From: CAYIYO01 sp964367715
Lineage (GTDB): Bacteria; Chlamydiota; Chlamydiia; Chlamydiales; Criblamydiaceae
NCBI GenBank assembly: GCA_964367715.1
Contig: CAYIYO010000044.1
Coordinates: forward strand, 1-15,566
DNA: 15,566 bases
Direction: 5' to 3'
In this document: positions 1 to 6,515 of the stretch, piece after piece
Numbering within the stretch: the stretch's first letter is position 1
How the letters are laid out: every line of letters starts with the position of its first letter
The notes under the pieces: model-generated
The model's input: only the letters and a program-made list of their open reading frames with translations
What the model was told of the DNA's origin: nothing
Database searches by the model: none
Made by a program: the position numbers and the translations under genes

Positions 1-2
1 TT

Positions 3-96
3 CGCTCCGACCTAGGCTGTAGGATTCTGGCTCTTCGAGCCTTTAATCAGCTCTGGCGGTCTGTAAGACCGCGATCTTACAGCCTAGGTCGGAGCG
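3..96. repeat. Branched inverted repeat with two inner hairpins
   Basis: Positions 3-25 and 74-96 are inverted copies matching at 22 of 23 bases; the only mismatch is at position 22. The enclosed segment holds two perfect small hairpins: 29-41 (GGCTC, loop TTC, GAGCC) and 56-72 (GCGGTCT, loop GTA, AGACCGC). Together they form a long stem carrying two arms. A competing fold exists: 61-68 (CTGTAAGA) is perfectly complementary to 75-82, which is also part of the outer stem. No protein is encoded. It could be a structured RNA, a bidirectional terminator for an unseen gene to the left, or a genomic repeat. The inverted repeats are seen directly; any function is unknown. Confidence 0.75.
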
Positions 97-121
97 CAGC
101 GGAGGCCTAGGAAAGCAATAG

Positions 122-171
122 AAAAAATTGAGGTCTGAAGGACCGACATAGTGATATTCAGCCAATTTTTT
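122..171 (-). terminator. Nested stem-loop downstream of acpS, possible terminator
   Basis: AAAAAATTG at 122-130 is the perfect reverse complement of 163-171. Inside lies a smaller hairpin, GGTC (132-135), loop TGAAG, GACC (141-144). It sits about 50 bases past the acpS stop codon. Read on the minus strand, the outer stem ends in a run of T, which would suit a Rho-independent terminator. The outer stem is A/T-rich with a large loop, so a terminator role is only a possibility. No gene is visible in 1-223. Confidence 0.35.
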
Positions 172-223
172 GTGGAAAAGACATTTATAAATATAAACGA
201 TTTTAGCAATAAAAGGCAGTTGC

Positions 224-598
224 CTATTTCCCTTTTGCCTGTACGACCGCTACCGCAGCCGCGTAATGTTCACTGTGACTAATCGATACTAAGAGCTCCA
301 TCCCTTTCATAAACTCTTCTAATCGGGGAGAAGGATTCACATAAGGTTTTCCATTAGGATCGTTTAAGATTTCGACGTCAAGAAATCCGATTCCATTGCG
401 AAATCCCGTGCCTAATGCCTTTACGACAGCTTCTTTTGCAGCAAAACGTCCAGCGAAATGACGGTGCGGCTCGCGGTGTCTTAGGCAATAGTGTTGTTCT
501 GCATTTGAAAAAGTGCGGGATAAAAAGTTAGGATGGCGTTCGATTGCCGCACGGATTCTTTCCGTTTCAATGATGTCATTCCCTATGCCAAAAATCAT
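224..598 (-). CDS. acpS: Holo-[acyl-carrier-protein] synthase AcpS
   Basis: Transfers the 4'-phosphopantetheine arm of coenzyme A onto a serine of acyl carrier protein, which switches on fatty acid synthesis in the cytosol. The 124-residue protein has the family length and both signature motifs: GIGNDI near residues 4-9 with the Mg-binding Asp8, and RFAAKEA near 51-57 with Glu56. The C-terminus contains ISHSEHYAAAV, as is typical. I chose the ATG at 598, which begins MIFGIGND, because an AAGGA lies about ten bases upstream. An in-frame TTG at 616 would add six residues but has no ribosome binding site. The gene lies 51 bases downstream of the PIN/TRAM gene on the same strand and may be cotranscribed with it. 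The gap holds a 27-nt copy of a foldback-element terminus. Confidence 0.93.
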   Translation of the reverse strand: MIFGIGNDIIETERIRAAIERHPNFLSRTFSNAEQHYCLRHREPHRHFAGRFAAKEAVVKALGTGFRNGIGFLDVEILNDPNGKPYVNPSPRLEEFMKGMELLVSISHSEHYAAAVAVVQAKGK

Positions 599-614
599 CT
601 GCTGCCTATCCTTC

Positions 615-641
615 AACCGATTCTTGATTTCACTTGTGTAT
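615..641. repeat. Solo copy of a foldback-element terminus (27 nt)
   Basis: These 27 bases are identical to 5988-6014, the right end of the 164-bp foldback at 5852-6015, and contain TTCACTTGTGTAT. Identity stops abruptly on both sides. The sequence fills most of the short gap between acpS and the PIN/TRAM gene. No matching left arm is seen nearby, so it looks like a remnant or solo end. A 27-base exact match is far beyond chance in a window this size. Confidence 0.85.
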
Positions 642-649
642 CTCTCGTT

Positions 650-1780
650 TTACACCGTAAAATAATTTTTTGCCGACTCGTTTACCTGCTGTTGCTGCTC
701 TTCTTTGTCAAAAGAAGGTAACGCATCATAATCATCGTTATCGTAGTGCTCTTCTAGGGCGTTACAAAAGATCATGCGGCCAGAAGAGGTGTGTTTAACC
801 GATAAAACCTGTGCTTTAATGCTTTCGCCAATGAATTCTGCACCGCCATTGACCACGACCATTGTCCCATCATCAAGATAACCCACTCCTTGACGCGCTT
901 CCTTTCCATAGCGTTGAATCTTTATCGTAATGTACTCGCCGGATTGTGTAAGAGGCTTCAGGGCATTGCATAGTTGTTGGAATTTAATGACGCGGACATC
1001 TTCAAATGCTGCCTGCTGGATTTGGTTCACATCCGCAGTCAAAATATTGGCGTCAAGCATACGAGAAAGCTTGACCATTTTTTCCATCGAATCTTTTATA
1101 TCGACAAAATCGACATCGGTGTAACGAATCTCTAAGGTTGTCATACTTTCTAATTTTTTGATCACTTCCAGATTGCGGCGTGCCTTGCTTTTTTCTGTTT
1201 CATCTCCTTTTTCATTTTCTGCGTAAAGGGTATTCAGGATAAAGCGGGGAAGGATGAGGTGATGGTCAAGTAGGCCAGAAGAGGCAAGGTCGATAAGGCG
1301 CGCATCATTTAACACGGACTCATCAATTAAAATGTCTTTTTTCTTTAGTGCGGTCGGCTTTAATTTTATAAAGGGGAGGCTGATGCAAAATTCTTCTTCT
1401 GCGCGGGCAGTAATCACCATTCCAAGATAAATCGTTGATAAAAATAGCGTGGCTTTTATCATCGTCCCAACATTTGGATCATTCAATAGAGAAGACAACG
1501 GTAAAACGCCTTCTACAACCATCAATATTCCTTGCCCAAGCAAATATCCAATGAATAATCCTAAAATAGCTAAATTGAATGCACGCAAATTTAAGCGTTT
1601 GGCGGCCATTTCTATTCCAATTAATACAGATCCAAATGCCAATCCACAGATAGCGGCAAGAGCAAATAACGCCATGGTTGGGTGACCATTGCTAAAAGTT
1701 GGAGTAAAAGCTAACGCAATAAGGATGCAAAGGAAGAGGAAGAGGAAGCGGATAAAGGTGATAGCGGTGTTCATTGTCAT
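650..1780 (-). CDS. YacL-like membrane protein with PIN and TRAM domains
   Basis: Predicted membrane-anchored nuclease-like protein of the YacL type, 376 residues. Counted from the ATG at 1780, four hydrophobic helices lie near residues 5-25, 35-55, 68-90 and 106-124. A PIN domain follows, with candidate metal-binding acids at Asp153 (ILIDES), Asp243 (MLDAN) and Asp250 (TADVN). A TRAM domain, a small RNA-binding beta barrel, spans about 280-340 and contains QGVGYLDDGTMVVV. The tail is acidic and Gln-rich. PIN domains are usually single-stranded RNA nucleases; the substrate of this family is not known to me. The ATG at 1780 has an AAAGGGA just upstream. A second ATG at 1774 is also possible, and an in-frame GTG at 1801 lacks a binding site. 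A promoter lies at 1850-1878. acpS follows. Confidence 0.85.
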   Translation of the reverse strand: MTMNTAITFIRFLFLFLCILIALAFTPTFSNGHPTMALFALAAICGLAFGSVLIGIEMAAKRLNLRAFNLAILGLFIGYLLGQGILMVVEGVLPLSSLLNDPNVGTMIKATLFLSTIYLGMVITARAEEEFCISLPFIKLKPTALKKKDILIDESVLNDARLIDLASSGLLDHHLILPRFILNTLYAENEKGDETEKSKARRNLEVIKKLESMTTLEIRYTDVDFVDIKDSMEKMVKLSRMLDANILTADVNQIQQAAFEDVRVIKFQQLCNALKPLTQSGEYITIKIQRYGKEARQGVGYLDDGTMVVVNGGAEFIGESIKAQVLSVKHTSSGRMIFCNALEEHYDNDDYDALPSFDKEEQQQQVNESAKNYFTV

Positions 1781-1849
1781 TTTCCCTTTCGGTTTTATCA
1801 CTTTCGGTATAGATCAACCCAAGAATTATGCCTTAGATATCTATGTGAT

Positions 1850-1878
1850 TTTATATTGTCTCTCCCTATTTTTGTCTA
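1850..1878 (-). promoter_or_regulatory. Candidate promoter for the PIN/TRAM gene
   Basis: Read on the minus strand: TAGACA (1873-1878), a 17-base spacer, then TATAAA (1850-1855). Transcription would start near 1843, leaving a leader of about 60 bases before the ATG at 1780. The match to the housekeeping sigma consensus is good, but there is no experimental support. Confidence 0.5.
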
Positions 1879-1906
1879 TTTAATAGTTGGAAAATCCTCA
1901 TTTTTC

Positions 1907-1935
1907 TTGTGACAATATCCTGCTCTCAGTATGCT
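1907..1935 (+). promoter_or_regulatory. Candidate promoter for the small membrane protein
   Basis: TTGTGA (1907-1912), a 17-base spacer, then TATGCT (1930-1935). Start of transcription would fall near 1942. This leaves a short leader that contains the strong Shine-Dalgarno AAGGAGAT at 1951-1958. It is divergent from the promoter at 1850-1878. Confidence 0.5.
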
Positions 1936-1961
1936 CATAATAAAAAATTTAAGGAGATCTC

Positions 1962-2444
1962 ATGGATAGAAAACGTCGCATCGCATGCATTGCTTTTTCA
2001 GGAGCCTTATGGATGGCGGTCGGAATTTTCCTGCTCTCTTTAGGAATCACCCTTTTGAATAATTTCATTACTCTTAATGGTGGCTACTATCCGTTAGCGT
2101 CACTTCTCACGGACTACACCAGTCGCGAAACTTCCGCCGTTCTATTGATCGCCTTAGGCCTTTTCATCGGGTACTTCAAAGCGACAAAAGTGCTACATAA
2201 AGTTGCCAAACGCACCGTTGACCAAGTCAATACCCTCCCTGCTGACGCTTCGATCACAGCAGTGTTTGGTCCGCGCTACTGGCTTTTAATTGCTCTAATG
2301 ATGTTTTTGGGAATGGCAATTCGCTTTTTTGGCGTTCCAGAAGATGTCCGCGGCCTCATCGATGTTGCAGTCGGCTCAGCTCTCCTTAACGGCAGCATGG
2401 TCTATTTTCGCTCCGCTCTAGAAGTGAAAGCATCCGCGCAATAA
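1962..2444 (+). CDS. Small polytopic membrane protein, function unknown
   Basis: A 160-residue protein with four likely membrane helices near residues 8-33, 55-71, 106-122 and 130-147. The first cytoplasmic stretch is short and basic (MDRKRR). The loop between helices 2 and 3 is polar, with several Lys residues. I do not recognise a domain or catalytic motif. The start is well supported: ATG three bases after AAGGAGAT (1951-1958), downstream of a plausible promoter. It is convergent with rlmH, whose stop lies 14 bases away, and divergent from the PIN/TRAM gene, so it is probably a single-gene transcript. It could be an inner-membrane protein particular to this order; that is inference. Confidence 0.8.
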   Translation: MDRKRRIACIAFSGALWMAVGIFLLSLGITLLNNFITLNGGYYPLASLLTDYTSRETSAVLLIALGLFIGYFKATKVLHKVAKRTVDQVNTLPADASITAVFGPRYWLLIALMMFLGMAIRFFGVPEDVRGLIDVAVGSALLNGSMVYFRSALEVKASAQ

Positions 2445-2457
2445 AACCAGTCATTTA

Positions 2458-2880
2458 TTACTTATGATAACCGCTGCCTTTGGCGATCTCAAAGGCGCGG
2501 TAAATTTGCTCGACTAAAAGCAAACGCACACATTGGTGAGTAAAGGTCATCGGAGAGATACTAATTCTAGGATACTCCTTTTTGAGCCCTTTAGGCAACC
2601 CTTCGGCGCCTCCAATCACAAGTGCGACCTTCGTTCCGCCTTTCTCTAGTGCTTGCATCAAAAATTGTGAGAATTCGACGCTGCCCATCATTTTACCCTT
2701 CACGTCGAGGCAAATGACCTGCTCTTCCTGCTCGATGGCGCGCAGGAGGGCGGCGTCGTCTTTTAATCCGAAAATTTCGATCTCAGCGGTGGCTTTAAGA
2801 CGTTTACGGTACTCCGAAAGAGCTTCGTCAAGCCATGTCTCTTTGGTCTTCCCTATGGTCAGGATTTTGATCTTATGCAT
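2458..2880 (-). CDS. rlmH: 23S rRNA pseudouridine-1915 N3-methyltransferase RlmH
   Basis: Methylates the N3 of pseudouridine 1915 in 23S rRNA (E. coli numbering) on assembled ribosomes, using S-adenosylmethionine. The 140-residue length is normal for this SPOUT-fold family. Visible signatures are LVIGGAEGLP near residues 88-96, which forms the cofactor-binding knot, the block FTHQCVRLLLVEQIYRA near 113-129, and the terminal GSGYHK. The start codon overlaps the end of smpB by 8 bases, which implies translational coupling. The Shine-Dalgarno is weak, which fits coupling. Confidence 0.95.
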   Translation of the reverse strand: MHKIKILTIGKTKETWLDEALSEYRKRLKATAEIEIFGLKDDAALLRAIEQEEQVICLDVKGKMMGSVEFSQFLMQALEKGGTKVALVIGGAEGLPKGLKKEYPRISISPMTFTHQCVRLLLVEQIYRAFEIAKGSGYHK

Positions 2881-3328
2881 TCTTCATCATCTGCTGCATA
2901 TGGCGCTTTTCGTCACGCTCTTTGATAGCCTCGCGCTTATCATAGTTTTTCTTTCCTTTACAGATTGCCACTTTAACTTTGGCTCTCCCCCCCTTTAAAT
3001 AGAGGGCAAGGGCGATCAAGGTAAGCCCTTTTTCTTGGGCTGCTTCGCGGAGGCGTTCGATCTCGCGCTTGTGCATCAAAAGCTTGCGGTCGCGGCGTTC
3101 TTCGTGGTTGTGGATGTTTCCAAAGCGGTAGTGCGCGATATTAGCGCCAAGGAGCCATAGCTCGCCCCCTAACACCTTCACATACGCTTCTTGGAGGCTA
3201 CCCCCATTGTCGCGCAACGACTTGATTTCAGTTCCTTGCAAGGCAATCCCTGCTTCAAAGGTCTCTAAAATTTCGTAGTCGTAGGTGGCTTTTCGGTTGG
3301 AAACTAGGTCGTTACTTTTTTTGCTCAT
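2873..3328 (-). CDS. smpB: SsrA (tmRNA)-binding protein SmpB
   Basis: Binds tmRNA and delivers it to stalled ribosomes for trans-translation. The 151-residue protein has the family length and motifs: GTEIKSLR near residues 32-39, AHYRFGNIHNHE near 65-76, RDRKLLMH near 79-86, and KGKKNYDKRE near 124-133. The C-terminus is basic and helical, as needed to reach the decoding centre. It is first in a two-gene overlapping unit with rlmH, so a ribosome-rescue factor is coupled to an rRNA-modifying enzyme. There is no clear Shine-Dalgarno before the ATG at 3328. The tmRNA gene itself is not in this window. Confidence 0.96.
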   Translation of the reverse strand: MSKKSNDLVSNRKATYDYEILETFEAGIALQGTEIKSLRDNGGSLQEAYVKVLGGELWLLGANIAHYRFGNIHNHEERRDRKLLMHKREIERLREAAQEKGLTLIALALYLKGGRAKVKVAICKGKKNYDKREAIKERDEKRHMQQMMKNA

Positions 3329-3407
3329 GACGATGACTTTTTTCTGCTAGTTTAGCATTCAAAGGAATAAATATTCTAGATGAGATCGTCTAAATTCAAA
3401 ATTTCAG

Positions 3408-4505
3408 CTATTCCTCGATATAAAGGTGATGAAGGTACTCTTTCAGTGCTTCTTTGGAAAATATTTTTTTTGATCGAAGGTCTTTGACACAAAGCAAACC
3501 AGCTTTTTCAAGATTGTTTTTTGCTCGATTGAATAACAGCGCCCGGTGCGCCGTGCATTCCATCTCCCCATGCTGCTTAGGATCGAGCTCGAGCTCGCTC
3601 TCTTTTTTTATCTCCGGTAATAGTCCAACTTCCCAATAGTCTTGAATGTACCAAATAGAAAATTTTATTAAGGCGTCAATCGCAGGAGTCTCATCCGAAA
3701 GAACCTCCTCTTCCTCATTGATAAAAAGCTGTCCCAGCTGATTTTCAAAAGTCGCATAAAGTCCTGTCGCCTTTTGGTCAGTAGTGGTAGGAAATCCCAC
3801 CGCTAGCAGACGAAATTTTTGCCAGTTTTCCTTACACGTGCTTAGGGCATCGATCAAGTCCCCCCGATTCGTATTCCAACTCACTCCAAGAGCCCGACTT
3901 AGCAAAACAATATGATGGTCAGCCTCTTCCGCCGCACTGGCAATCTTCCGCTCCATTGCCTTAATTGTCTCATTCGTCGTGGGAGGAATCACATGCAAAA
4001 TCTCCTGTTCCAGAGAGAGTAGTGCGCTGACGTAACGGTCAAGTCGTGGGGCCATTTCATGGACAATTCTCACTAGATGGTGCTGAATAGGCTCGGTCCC
4101 GGCCTCACGCCGCAGCGCAATCAGATGCCCTTCTTTGGCCGTTGCTAAAAATTCAAGGAAAACATCGTGAGACAACCCAACGAAAAGAGCAGGTATCGCA
4201 TTGGCAATCAAAGGAATCGTCCCTTTCCCACTGCTTAATAAATAAAGCAATTGCTCACTATTAAGAGCACTTCCTGCGATTTCCATCCGCTTTCGCGATT
4301 GAATCGCACTAATGACCCCCCACAGCTTCTCTTTCCACTGTCGATCATGATCAACTGAAAGAATGCGAATGATCGCACACAGCACAGAAGATTCGAACTG
4401 ATTTGCCTGAGAAGAGAGCTCCTGTCCTGAACTTTTAAGGGCAAGCTGCGCCCCCTCTTCAGGAGAGCAGTCTGTCCACGAGACTTTAGTACTTTTTTTC
4501 ATCAT
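3408..4505 (-). CDS. Hypothetical soluble alpha-helical protein
   Basis: A 365-residue protein with no domain I recognise. It is rich in Leu, Glu and Ala, seems mostly helical, and has no signal peptide or membrane segment. A central helix-prone stretch near residues 160-205 (SLLEQEILHV, then AMERKIASAAEEADHH) could form a coiled coil. An acidic run (INEEEEVLSDE) lies near 265. The C-terminus is basic and helical, ending LHHLYIEE. It starts with two consecutive ATGs, with no good Shine-Dalgarno. It lies 79 bases upstream of smpB on the same strand but is probably separate in function. It could be a secreted effector or a lineage-specific cytosolic protein; nothing visible decides this. Confidence 0.75.
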   Translation of the reverse strand: MMKKSTKVSWTDCSPEEGAQLALKSSGQELSSQANQFESSVLCAIIRILSVDHDRQWKEKLWGVISAIQSRKRMEIAGSALNSEQLLYLLSSGKGTIPLIANAIPALFVGLSHDVFLEFLATAKEGHLIALRREAGTEPIQHHLVRIVHEMAPRLDRYVSALLSLEQEILHVIPPTTNETIKAMERKIASAAEEADHHIVLLSRALGVSWNTNRGDLIDALSTCKENWQKFRLLAVGFPTTTDQKATGLYATFENQLGQLFINEEEEVLSDETPAIDALIKFSIWYIQDYWEVGLLPEIKKESELELDPKQHGEMECTAHRALLFNRAKNNLEKAGLLCVKDLRSKKIFSKEALKEYLHHLYIEE

Positions 4506-4678
4506 AATTTATCTATAACGTAACGGTCTTTAATTCTCATTTGTTTATGTAAATTTTTATTTTAACTATATCCATAAACCTAAGCTTCTTTATTTTAATG
4601 ACTTGAATAAAAACGAAGGAAAGTTCTTTCTTGAAAAACTAGCAATAAAATCTTTACACGCGTTAGTATGAGGATGTT

Positions 4679-5833
4679 ATGACACTACTAAATCCGCTAT
4701 CACGCTTGTTTAAAAGAGGAAATGCTGACGACGAAGAATTGTCGCCTTCCCCCCACAATTCAGATTCGGCCTACTGCCACCCCGACCTCGATAAAATCTA
4801 TAAGCTAGAAACGGTCGACCCCCGCACCATCCGCCGCATCCAATCCACTCCACTCCCCGAAGCCGCGGTCGCCGAATCCACGCCGACAATATTGCACTCT
4901 CCACTTGCGCAACTCGAACTTCCTTTAGGAGATGAATTTGTTTCCACAATCGAATCCTTTGTCCTCGACGAACCCCTGCAAGTGCTCCGCCTAGCGACCT
5001 TAACCGAGCAGCGACTAAAGGAAAACGGCATCTCCCACCTCCGCGATCTGATCAATGTCGATTGGGCGAAATTTGTCTTCGTCAAAGGTCTCGGCCAAGG
5101 ACATATCGATGAAGTACGTCAAAGTTTCCAACAGTATCTACAAGGAAAATCCCTATATGCCACACAAAACATCGATTTTGAAGCATGGATCCGCTCTCTG
5201 TTGCCAGAAGAACCCCGCCGCCAAACGGCAGTCTTATTAGAGTCCTATGGATTTAAAAATTTGATCTCTCTGACACCCGCGCAACAGGCAGAGGTGCGTC
5301 GTCTTTCTGCGGATTCCCGTGCCCAATGGGAAAAGGAGGCGGTTTCAGAATTTTGCTCTCCCGCACGAAAAACACTCTTCCTTAATAGCGCCCATAAAGT
5401 CTTTAGTGCGCTTTTTAAGCCGTGGATACGTGCGAGAAAAGGAATTGTTTATGACTACGAATTAATGGACCGCCTTCATCAGCTCGCAGAAGATCCCTCT
5501 TTTGTCGTCCCAGGAATCGCCCTTTTTAATGCGATCTTTTATGAAAAAAAATCACTATTTCCTCACTTCTTCGTCTCGGTCGCCCCTTCGATTTTTTGTG
5601 TCGACGCCACCGTTGCGGAACAGTACCAACAAGTGAGTCATTGTGCTAAAAGCTATTTCTATAAGCACCAGGTGCATTACGAGCTGAATGAGCTAATCGG
5701 ATTTCTCGAAAGGGAGTGGGCGCGCGAGTGGGGGAGTGTAGACGCTGAATTTATAGAAAAAGTCATTCGCTCCAGCCCTTTTTTCTCTGTCAGAAAAGGG
5801 GAGTGCGGCAATCTTATCGTCCGCATGCGTTAA
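4679..5833 (+). CDS. Protein with RNA polymerase alpha-CTD-like HhH segment
   Basis: A 384-residue soluble protein. Residues 1-90 are low-complexity and Ser/Pro/Asp-rich. Residues 95-155 (including LATLTEQRLKENGISHLRDL, then VKGLGQGHIDEV) resemble the C-terminal domain of RNA polymerase alpha: Leu-rich helix, "GI..L.DL", then a "GLG...IDEV" helix-hairpin-helix. A second partial copy may follow near 180-215 (LLESYGFKNLISLTPAQQAEVRRL). The C-terminal 130 residues are helical and could end in a winged-helix-like fold. I infer nucleic-acid or polymerase binding, perhaps transcription control; the exact role is unknown. The start has AGGA at 4671-4674 with a short four-base spacing. No convincing promoter is seen in the A/T-rich 172-base gap upstream. 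The foldback element begins 19 bases after the stop. Confidence 0.75.
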   Translation: MTLLNPLSRLFKRGNADDEELSPSPHNSDSAYCHPDLDKIYKLETVDPRTIRRIQSTPLPEAAVAESTPTILHSPLAQLELPLGDEFVSTIESFVLDEPLQVLRLATLTEQRLKENGISHLRDLINVDWAKFVFVKGLGQGHIDEVRQSFQQYLQGKSLYATQNIDFEAWIRSLLPEEPRRQTAVLLESYGFKNLISLTPAQQAEVRRLSADSRAQWEKEAVSEFCSPARKTLFLNSAHKVFSALFKPWIRARKGIVYDYELMDRLHQLAEDPSFVVPGIALFNAIFYEKKSLFPHFFVSVAPSIFCVDATVAEQYQQVSHCAKSYFYKHQVHYELNELIGFLEREWAREWGSVDAEFIEKVIRSSPFFSVRKGECGNLIVRMR

Positions 5834-5851
5834 AATTTATCCGAACCGTGG

Positions 5852-6015
5852 TATACACAAGTGAATTCAAAAATTGGCTTTTTGAGCATGTCAAAGCCCC
5901 GGGATTCACCGATCGAAAGTCGGTTCATATTATTAATATTAAACGACTTTCGATCGGTCAATCGCGGGAGCTTTCACATCGCTTAAAAACCGATTCTTGA
6001 TTTCACTTGTGTATA
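5852..6015. repeat. 164-bp foldback element, copy 1
   Basis: A near-complete palindrome from TATAC (5852) to GTATA (6015), with arms of about 80 bases around a three-base loop (ATT, 5932-5934). I paired it base by base. The interruptions are few: C5892 opposite C5975, C5898 opposite A5969, an unpaired G5968, G5902 opposite G5964, C5907 opposite C5959, and a few near the outer ends. The first four recur at the equivalent places in copy 2 (9021-9184). The conserved core is TCAAAGCCCCGGG on the left (from 5891) and CGCGGGAGCTTTCA on the right (5963-5976). It lies between two convergent genes. No transposase is present. It could be a non-autonomous mobile element, a structured RNA or a protein-binding site. 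Confidence 0.9.
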
Positions 6016-6019
6016 TAAT

Positions 6020-6038
6020 GACTAAAAAAACTTTAGTC
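6020..6038 (-). terminator. Weak stem-loop at the end of ruvX
   Basis: GACTAAA (6020-6026) and TTTAGTC (6032-6038) are perfect inverted copies around a five-base loop. The stem includes the ruvX stop codon. It is A/T-rich and directly abuts the foldback element, which may itself end transcription from both sides. Confidence 0.35.
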
Positions 6039-6515
6039 GACGATGAAGTTGTCTCGATTTTTCAAAAAATTGTGATCCAAATAGTTTTGTAGAATAATTG
6101 TCGCCGCGACAGTGTCGACATGTTGCGCGCGCTTCTTTCGTGTCATCGACGTCTCACGCATCGAGCGATCCGCCATCACTGACGACAAGCGTTCATCCCA
6201 CGATTTAATGACAACGCCTGGAAGTGCTTCAGTTAACAAGACGATGAAATGCTTTACCTCATCCGCCATCATTCCCGACTTCCCACTCATCATCAATGGC
6301 ATCCCAATAATGATCTCATGAATTTCATATCGTAAGCCCTCTTGGTGCTTACGAATAGCCTCTACAACTCCTCCGGCGGTCTTTGTCGATTTTTTATCAA
6401 CTTTGACAACTTGCAAAGGAAAAGCGATCATCAGCCCCTCGTCCGAATATGACAGGCCAATGCGCGCAATTCCATAGTCAATTCCAATAGAGCGCTTAGG
6501 GAGGGGACGTTGCAT
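6033..6515 (-). CDS. ruvX: RuvX/YqgF-type RNase H-fold nuclease
   Basis: Member of the YqgF family, an RNase H-like nuclease implicated in processing the 5' end of pre-16S rRNA and once proposed as a Holliday junction resolvase. The 160-residue protein carries the expected motifs: SIGIDYGIARIGLS near residues 9-22 with a catalytic Asp, IIIGMPLMMSG near 68-78, SWDERLSS near 104-111, and HVDTVAATIILQNYL near 132-146 with the C-terminal Asp. The start ATG overlaps the pyrG stop as TAATG, and AAGGGG at 6520-6525 gives a good Shine-Dalgarno. It is last in the kdsB-pyrG-ruvX unit. In Chlamydia trachomatis, as I recall, zwf follows; here the order breaks at the foldback element. Confidence 0.92.
   Translation of the reverse strand: MQRPLPKRSIGIDYGIARIGLSYSDEGLMIAFPLQVVKVDKKSTKTAGGVVEAIRKHQEGLRYEIHEIIIGMPLMMSGKSGMMADEVKHFIVLLTEALPGVVIKSWDERLSSVMADRSMRETSMTRKKRAQHVDTVAATIILQNYLDHNFLKNRDNFIVD

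Noticed and set aside
3..171. CRISPR array
   Set aside because: There are inverted, not regularly spaced direct repeats, and no cas genes.
533..721. A plus-strand open frame over the start of acpS
   Set aside because: It is antisense to acpS and the PIN/TRAM gene, with no binding site and no recognisable protein.
5803..6000. A 65-codon open frame through foldback copy 1
   Set aside because: It starts inside the upstream gene, has no binding site, and the equivalent reading is not preserved in copy 2.
5852..6015. Foldback copy 1 as an ordinary bidirectional terminator
   Set aside because: Copy 2 lies between divergent genes, where a terminator is not needed, and there is no T-run at the end. 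A secondary role in termination remains possible.
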